64,000 bases of DNA from Capronia americana (Eukaryota; Ascomycota; Eurotiomycetes; Chaetothyriales; Herpotrichiellaceae): NCBI GenBank assembly GCA_016110215.1, contig JADWQD010000002.1, positions 1 to 64,000 of the forward strand, in the 5' to 3' direction. The notes beneath the pieces are model-generated. The model was not told where the DNA came from, did not search any database, and was given only the letters and a program-made list of their open reading frames with translations. Made by a program: the position numbers and the translations under genes. This document shows positions 58,437 through 64,000 of the stretch, in pieces (position 1 is the first letter of the stretch; every line of letters begins with the position of its first letter).

Positions 58437-58962
58437 TCAACCCTTCATCTCCTCGTCCTCATCATCAGGTGCCTCAAAGTCCTCATCTTCGTCATCTTCG
58501 TCATCTAAGTCGTCGCCGGCGTCCTTTGACTTCTCAGCAGCTTCGGCCCAGTTGATCTGCTTGCGGCGGGTACGTCCTTCGACGATGTTGTCCAGGTCAA
58601 TCTCTTCCATTTCGTCATCTGAATGTGGGTTAGCGCTTATCACAAATGGAATTTTGTCCGCTCGAGATAGGGCTCGTGTGTGCGAAAGTCGGAGACGGCA
58701 GTGGGGTGATGTTTGGCTCAACGGAGGACAGACGTACCTTCTTCAGGTTCGGGTTGCTACAGGAGACGCACAGAGTCAGTAATGGGTGGTGGGAACGATA
58801 TTTTTCTTCTGAGTGTACCTCTTCTTCTTCTGCAGACTCCTCCTCGTCGTCTTCTTCTTCCTCCATGGTTACTTCCGCCGGCTCGGTCGCCTTTCCCTTC
58901 CCTTTACCAACATCGGCCACTTCACTAGTGGCCTGGGGAACGGTTTCGCCATTCGCTGACAT
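58437..58962 (-). CDS. chz1: Histone H2A.Z-H2B chaperone Chz1
   Basis: Minus-strand exons 58819-58962, 58738-58756 and 58437-58618 encode 114 residues. Chz1 is an intrinsically disordered nuclear chaperone that hands H2A.Z-H2B dimers to the SWR1 complex. The CHZ motif is IDLDNIVEGRTRRKQINWAE. Acidic runs flank it on both sides (EEEEDDEEESAEEEE and DDEDDEDEDFEAPDDEDEE), as expected for histone binding. The middle exon is only 19 nt (QPEPEE plus one base) between introns of 62 and 119 nt, and phases agree. The start is ATG 58962 (MSANGETVPQ). It shares a 377-bp divergent promoter with the PQ-loop gene. Confidence 0.92.
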
Positions 58963-59339
58963 GATCAAGGACGCGGTGGTTAATGTAAAAGGGTCGTTTG
59001 TATCAAGCGCGTCAATCAGAAAGGCGAAAATTGTAGAGTGGGTTGGTTAGTGGTTGAAACAAAGCAGAGAGCAATTCACAGTGGATTGCTTTCTTCAGAG
59101 CCGCACTGCGCAACCAGTCGGTCGCGACTCAATTGCCAAGGACTCCGAGGTTGAGGCTAGGCCTCTTTGAGAAGGACTACCCGGCCAAGACTCAGAACCG
59201 CTTGTTTACTTGGCCAAAATATTTGAGAAGATTGCAGGTCTCCATCTTGAATGTTGTTGCTACGTCGAAGATAGCTTGCTGAAGCTTTCGCTGTGATAGG
59301 ACTGGCCTGTAATCTCCGGAAAGCTTTTGCGGAAGCAAG
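58963..59339. promoter_or_regulatory. Shared divergent promoter, chz1 / PQ-loop gene
   Basis: 377 bp between two opposite ATGs. No TATA box obvious. Short enough for a common promoter. Confidence 0.5.
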
Positions 59340-60324
59340 ATGGACGTACCCATAGCCGCCAACGTCCTCGGCGTGGCAGGGGCAGTTTGCTGGTCTGTCC
59401 AGGTAAGCTATGCTGAGACATCGCAAGATGGCAGAGCGAGCTTACGTCCGATCCCCGCAGCTCATTCCTCAGATTATCATCAATTATCGACGGCATGACA
59501 CTACGGGCCTGCAGCCGACGATGATGCTTCTGTGGGCATGCGCGGGTGTTCCGCTAGGAGTGTACAACATTGTCGAGAACTTCAACATCGCCTTGCGCAT
59601 TCAACCGCAAATCCTGACCTTCCTGAGCCTGCTCACTTGGATGCAATGCAAGTATTACGGAAACAAGTGGCCGTTGACCAAGTCACTGGCTGTCGCCACT
59701 CCTGTTGCTGCCCTTATGGGCGGGGTCGAATGTGGCCTGATATTTGCGCTGAGGCGCGCAAGGCATGATCATGTGGAGTGGCCCATTACCTTCATGGCCG
59801 TCTTGTCTGCGTGCTTCCTTTGTGCGGGGGTGTTGAGGCATTATGTGGACATCTACATGGAGAGAACAGTGAGGGGCATTTCATTCGTCTTCGTGGGCAT
59901 CGATGCAATGGGCGATCTCACCTCACTCGTCTCGGTATTCTTCCAGCCGAGTTTGGATATCCTGGGAATGATTATATATGGATCAGAACTTGTTTTATGG
60001 TTGGGGGTTTTCGCCTGTGGCGGATACTGTAAGTGACAATCCATCTCCTCATGCTGCTGACACAGTATTGCTGATCTTTTATCCTTACCAGTTAACTTCA
60101 GACCATGGCTGCAGCGGCGGAGAGAAGCGGCCAGATTCGAGCAACGAACCATCAACGAGACCGGAGAAAGCTCGCATAATGTGGATAACCTGGGCAGGAG
60201 CCTTTCAAGGAGCTCTGCATCTAGCACTGTCTTCCGAACTGCATCTGGAGTTTCTGCTGGTGGTGAAGGAAGATCCCATTCATCATTTAGACTGCGGACT
60301 GTGACTGTTGATCACGCTGCATGA
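59340..60324 (+). CDS. PQ-loop repeat membrane protein
   Basis: Exons 59340-59402, 59461-60028 and 60092-60324 encode 287 residues. PQ-loop proteins are seven-span transporters or receptors (cystinosin, Ypq and SWEET-like folds), several of them exporting cationic amino acids from the vacuole or lysosome. The first PQ motif is CWSVQLIPQIIINYRRHDTTGLQPTMM, quoted here only by its ends (CWSVQ, then LIPQIIINYRR). Intron 1 falls inside it. The second repeat is around GISFVFVGIDAMGDLTSLVS with FFQPSLD. Hydrophobic spans occur at about 5-20, 40-60, 70-85, 95-115, 125-145, 155-175 and 180-200. The C-terminal 80 residues are cytosolic, basic and Ser-rich. Intron sizes are 58 and 63 nt. Substrate is not determinable. 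Confidence 0.88.
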
Positions 60325-61031
60325 CACCATCAGCGTGCGGATAGGGATACCCGTACAGTCATGCCATAGAGGATAGACGACCACTTGGGCAGCTTGAACT
60401 GGCCACAATGACACCATGAAGACTACGAGTACTCGTACAGTACCTAGGGAAAGTGGCATGATTTTAGGTTCTACTGTCTGCTCACGCTACAGTTGCAGCA
60501 GTGCTTCCAGTGGGTGCCCCGCTTTGACAATGACTTCAGCCTCGTCTAAATTTTCCCGCTGTCCTATGACGTAACCGGGCGTATGCGAGACGGCTGTGGA
60601 AGCTTCGCTGCAGCTTCATCAAGGCAGCTTGTATTCGCAGTTCACGCGGTCACCACAGTGACGACAATAGTAGCGAAGGGAATAGACTGTTCACGTATGT
60701 TCATTGCATGTTTCCAGGCGTTCCGGACAGGTGCAAGAGTAGCCTAGCAGGTTCCAGCAGGGCCGGGAGCTTCACAGCCAGAACAATCACATTGATTCCA
60801 CCACGTTCGAAGGGGTTCTAAAGCCTTCGGACACTGCATCCCGCCCTCCGCTTGGCGAAATTTTTGGCGACCAAAAATCCCATAAATCGACTGATCAGTC
60901 ACTGACTTTGTTTCTTCTCTCATCCTCAAATCAGACACAAATCTTCTATTGAACGAAGTCTTTAAAGACTCCTGTAACATTAACTTCTTTCGACCCGAAC
61001 ATCCTCACATTTTCTCACCTCTCTAATCAAC
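60325..61031. other. HSP70 upstream region
   Basis: About 700 bp containing the heat-shock element listed separately and a CT-rich leader ending TCTCTAATCAACATG. No other gene. Confidence 0.6.
60796..60830 (+). promoter_or_regulatory. Step-type heat-shock element, four nTTCn units
   Basis: TTC begins at 60797, 60807, 60817 and 60827, exactly 10 bp apart. This gives nTTCn units separated by 5 bp, the step-type arrangement recognised by fungal Hsf1. It lies about 200 bp upstream of the HSP70 start on the same strand. Confidence 0.75.
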
Positions 61032-63071
61032 ATGGGTCCCGCAATTGGTAAGTCAACCCCGCAGCCTCACCAGCATCAGCAGCAGCAGCGACAGCAGGCT
61101 AACGCACCTTCAATAGGTATCGATCTAGGTACTACCTACTCATGCGTAGGCATCTTCCGAGATGACCGCATTGAGATTATTGCCAACGACCAAGGCAACC
61201 GAACCACCCCATCCTTTGTCGCCTTTACCGACACTGAGCGTCTCATTGGTGATGCTGCCAAGAATCAAGTCGCGATGAACCCTCAGAATACTGTCTTCGA
61301 CGCCAAGCGACTGATCGGCCGGAAATTCGCTGATCCTGAAGTTCAAGCCGACATGAAGCACTTTCCCTTCAAGGTCATTGACAAGGGAGGCAAGCCCGTC
61401 ATTCAAGTCGAATTCAAAGGCGAAGAGAAGCAATTCACACCTGAAGAAATCTCTTCAATGGTCCTCACAAAGATGAGAGAGACTGCTGAGTCGTACCTCG
61501 GTGGCACCGTCAACAACGCTGTTGTCACTGTCCCCGCATACTTCAACGACTCTCAGCGCCAAGCCACCAAAGACGCAGGTTTGATCGCAGGTCTCAACGT
61601 CCTCCGTATCATCAACGAACCGACTGCTGCCGCCATTGCCTACGGTCTCGACAAGAAGACTGAGGGCGAGCGCAACGTCCTCATCTTCGATCTCGGTGGT
61701 GGTACCTTCGATGTGTCGCTCCTGACCATTGAAGAAGGTATCTTCGAAGTCAAGTCTACTGCTGGTGACACTCACTTGGGTGGTGAGGACTTCGACAACC
61801 GCTTGGTCAACCACTTCGTACAAGAATTCAAACGCAAGCACAAGAAAGACCTGAGCTCTAACGCTCGGGCTCTGCGACGTCTCCGCACCGCCTGCGAGCG
61901 GGCCAAGCGCACTCTGTCTTCTTCCGCCCAGACCTCCATTGAAATCGACTCACTCTACGAGGGTATCGACTTCTACACCTCCATCACTCGTGCTCGTTTC
62001 GAAGAGCTATGCCAAGACCTCTTCCGCTCCACAATGGAGCCTGTCGAGCGTGTGCTGAGAGACGCTAAGATCGACAAGTCCTCAGTCCACGAAATCGTCT
62101 TGGTCGGTGGTTCCACTCGCATTCCTCGCATCCAGAAGCTTGTCTCCGACTTCTTCAACGGCAAGGAACCCAACAAGTCAATCAACCCCGATGAGGCCGT
62201 CGCCTACGGTGCTGCAGTCCAGGCCGCTATCCTGTCTGGCGATACCTCGTCCAAGTCGACCAACGAGATCCTCCTGCTCGATGTTGCGCCGCTCTCTCTC
62301 GGTATCGAGACTGCTGGTGGTGTCATGACCCCTCTCATCAAGCGGAACACCACCATCCCCACCAAGAAGTCCGAGACCTTCTCGACCTTTTCCGACAACC
62401 AACCCGGTGTGCTCATCCAAGTCTACGAGGGTGAGCGTGCTCGTACCAAGGACAACAACCTGCTCGGCAAGTTCGAGCTCTCCGGCATTCCGCCTGCTCC
62501 TCGCGGTGTTCCTCAGATTGAGGTCACATTCGATCTTGATGCCAATGGTATCATGAACGTCTCCGCCGTCGAGAAGGGTACCGGCAAGTCGAACAAGATT
62601 GTCATCACCAACGACAAGGGCCGTCTGTCCAAGGAAGATATCGAGCGCATGCTGTCCGAGGCCGAGAAGTACAAGGCTGAAGATGAGGCTGAGTCTGCTC
62701 GTATCTCAGCGAAGAACGGTCTGGAATCATACGCCTACTCGCTCAAGAACACTCTCTCCGACTCCAAGGTTGACGAGAAGCTTGACGCCTCTGACAAGGA
62801 GAAGCTCAAGGCCGAGATTGACAAGACCATCTCTTGGATCGACGAGAACCAGACCGCCACCAAGGATGAGTTCGAGGCTCAACAGAAGGAGCTTGAAGGC
62901 GTTGCCAACCCCATCATGATGAAGTTCTACGGTGCTGGTGGTGAAGGTGGCATGCCAGGTGGAATGCCCGGCGGTGGCTTCCCTGGAGCTGGCGGCCCTG
63001 GTGGATTCCCTGGCGCTGGCGGTGCTGGTCATGGTGGTGATGATGGCCCAACCGTCGAAGAGGTTGACTAA
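61032..63071 (+). CDS. hsp70: Cytosolic heat-shock protein Hsp70 (SSA type)
   Basis: Exons 61032-61047 and 61117-63071 encode 656 residues. Hsp70 binds unfolded polypeptides with ATP, working with Hsp40 and nucleotide-exchange factors. Signatures are GIDLGTTYSCVGIF, IFDLGGGTFDVSLL and VLVGGSTRIPRIQ. The substrate-binding domain, GGMPGG-rich tail and C-terminal EEVD mark the cytosolic/nuclear form. The short first exon encodes MGPAI plus one base and joins to G-IDLGTT, exactly as in fungal Hsp70s. The 69-nt intron (61048-61116; GTAAGT donor, GCTAAC branch, AATAG acceptor) has no stop and keeps the frame. Unspliced message would give 679 residues with a Gln/His-rich insert before the first ATP-binding loop. 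A four-unit heat-shock element is upstream. Confidence 0.97.
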   Translation: MGPAIGKSTPQPHQHQQQQRQQANAPSIGIDLGTTYSCVGIFRDDRIEIIANDQGNRTTPSFVAFTDTERLIGDAAKNQVAMNPQNTVFDAKRLIGRKFADPEVQADMKHFPFKVIDKGGKPVIQVEFKGEEKQFTPEEISSMVLTKMRETAESYLGGTVNNAVVTVPAYFNDSQRQATKDAGLIAGLNVLRIINEPTAAAIAYGLDKKTEGERNVLIFDLGGGTFDVSLLTIEEGIFEVKSTAGDTHLGGEDFDNRLVNHFVQEFKRKHKKDLSSNARALRRLRTACERAKRTLSSSAQTSIEIDSLYEGIDFYTSITRARFEELCQDLFRSTMEPVERVLRDAKIDKSSVHEIVLVGGSTRIPRIQKLVSDFFNGKEPNKSINPDEAVAYGAAVQAAILSGDTSSKSTNEILLLDVAPLSLGIETAGGVMTPLIKRNTTIPTKKSETFSTFSDNQPGVLIQVYEGERARTKDNNLLGKFELSGIPPAPRGVPQIEVTFDLDANGIMNVSAVEKGTGKSNKIVITNDKGRLSKEDIERMLSEAEKYKAEDEAESARISAKNGLESYAYSLKNTLSDSKVDEKLDASDKEKLKAEIDKTISWIDENQTATKDEFEAQQKELEGVANPIMMKFYGAGGEGGMPGGMPGGGFPGAGGPGGFPGAGGAGHGGDDGPTVEEVD

Positions 63072-63542
63072 ACGATTTCACGAACAAAAGCATATGAGCG
63101 GCTTTGGATTCGGTGTCAATCATATCGGCGTTGGGTTGTCAATGGGACATGGGAACGATGATACCTCTTGCATGGCATAGAATTTTCCGTATCACCCTCA
63201 TGAAGGGATGATGGCTAGGTTGATTTCTCTGCAAAGACGGTCAGAGAAAGACATGGAGCTAGATTAGCTTTCAATGAGAAAAGAATTCTTCAGAATTATC
63301 AATGCTTGCATCCTTCTGTTTCTGCTATATCTGCTGATCCCGTTCTCAATTCGACTTCACCGTGGATTGAATTTGCGTCAAAATCATACATAGTTCGGCG
63401 CTGGCATTTGGAGTTTTCGGCCCTCGGTCCTTGGCTCTGCGGGACCCGCCGATGAGTCTCGATGAGCCTCTTCACATTTCACATCCTCGACTTGTAATTA
63501 CCCCACTACCGTGAACTGGACAAACGCCTCAGTCATGCCTAA
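63072..63542. other. Intergenic, HSP70 3' flank and promoter of the Zn2Cys6 gene
   Basis: 470 bp without a gene apart from a short uORF at the end, listed separately. Confidence 0.6.
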
Positions 63543-63564
63543 ATGGCAAGGAGGCGCCCTGTAA
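63535..63564 (+). promoter_or_regulatory. Overlapping 9-codon upstream ORF
   Basis: ATG at 63535, 8 nt before the Zn2Cys6 ATG and in a different frame, reads MPKWQGGAL and stops at 63564. Scanning ribosomes that use it would miss the main start. Confidence 0.5.
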
Positions 63565-64000
63565 AAGCGTGCACTGAGTGCAAGCAAGTCAAAGTTCGGA
63601 TTTCCAATATCCCATCTCATATGCAGGGAAGTCTAACATTGCCAGCTGCGATGTGACGCGAGCGAGAGCTTCCCCCGCCCATGTGCTCGTTGCGTGAGGC
63701 GGGAATTAGTCTGTGTGATCGATTCCAGTTTCAAGCGGACACCTGCCCGGCTGTGAGTGCTTTTCTGCTATCCCTGGCCGTGTTGACCATGGGGTAGGCG
63801 ACTTCAAAACGTCACCAACGAACTTCGACAACTGAAACAATCCCTTCACGCATCGAAGAATGGCGCTGGTGGGGACGAAAGCCACTTCATCGATCCGGTA
63901 GTGGAAGATGCAGACTCGCACAGGTCGCCCTCACAGCGGGTGTCACAGCAGCTGTCCCCCAACGGCAAACCGGTACTCGACAGCCCATTTTGGTCGACCG
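63543..64000 (+). CDS. Zn2Cys6 transcription factor, 5' part only
   Basis: Exons 63543-63593, 63646-63752 and 63798-64000 (continuing past the window) encode the first 120 residues. The zinc cluster is ACTECKQVK joined across intron 1 to LRCDAS, then CARCVRRELVC. This has all six cysteines of the fungal-specific Zn(II)2Cys6 DNA-binding domain. A basic linker (KRTPARLR) leads into a short leucine-patterned coiled coil (LQNVTNELRQLKQSL) for dimerisation. Introns are 52 and 45 nt, and the splice phases fit. The first donor is GTTCGG, which is weak, but the CTAAC branch and GCCAG acceptor are good. The gene is truncated by the window edge, so the middle-homology region and target genes cannot be judged. 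Confidence 0.9.

Noticed and set aside
61048..61116. Reading HSP70 as a single exon of 679 residues
   Set aside because: The insert has a full set of intron signals and removing it restores the invariant GIDLGTT start; retained only as a possible alternative form.

Overview
The window is nuclear DNA of a filamentous ascomycete (Pezizomycotina). The genes carry many short introns (about 45-120 nt) with GTAAGT/GTGAGT-like donors, CTAAC/CTGAC branch sites and CAG/TAG acceptors. Intergenic space is moderate, and the gene set is fungal: a Zn2Cys6 regulator, a caleosin, a DUF3433 membrane protein, a Chz1 histone chaperone, a CmcJ/AsaB-like oxidoreductase and an NB-ARC/TPR NLR. I cannot fix the order; Dothideomycetes or Eurotiomycetes are both possible. 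I place 25 protein-coding genes. I recognise no tRNA, rRNA, CRISPR array or intact transposon. One run of 99 N lies at 31018-31116.

Layout. 0-13 kb is mainly metabolism: thiazole synthase THI4, a glycine-zipper protein, an MFS exporter, a small two-exon hydrophilic protein, an Mpv17/PMP22 membrane protein, a peroxisomal enoyl-CoA hydratase ending in SKL, ribokinase and a caleosin/peroxygenase. 13-22 kb has long gene-free stretches around a secreted CAP/PR-1 protein and a carnitine acetyltransferase. 22.7-27.6 kb is a JmjN-JmjC-PHD histone demethylase of the KDM4 family. 28.9-41 kb is accessory in character: a secreted protein with two tandem eight-cysteine modules, a DUF3433 protein with a (PAE)n repeat that broke the assembly, an unknown 517-residue protein, a diverged Hsp70 with a nuclear signal, and an orphan with hexamer repeats. 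41.4-51 kb has a nine-exon NLR, a 74-residue protein, a five-exon CmcJ-like enzyme and a C-terminally anchored unknown. 54.7-64 kb returns to core functions: SUZ12 (PRC2), Chz1 and a PQ-loop protein sharing a divergent promoter, cytosolic Hsp70, and the start of a Zn2Cys6 factor cut by the window edge.

How the genes relate. There is no clear biosynthetic cluster. Three chromatin genes (KDM4-like, SUZ12, Chz1) lie within 36 kb. The peroxisomal hydratase, caleosin and carnitine acetyltransferase all fit fatty-acid/acetyl-CoA metabolism but are not adjacent. Several genes become visible only after splicing exons by hand (5.1-5.5, 28.9-29.9, 46.1-46.4, 47.7-48.8 and 41.4-45.0 kb). In each, exon phases add up and splice signals fit, but transcripts were not available.

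Most notable: a stop-free, frame-preserving 69-nt intron at the start of HSP70; a four-unit step-type heat-shock element upstream of it; very small exons (19 nt holding the THI4 active-site cysteine, 19 nt in chz1, probably 7 nt in the NLR); the duplicated eight-cysteine secreted protein; and a PHD-like finger at the end of SUZ12.
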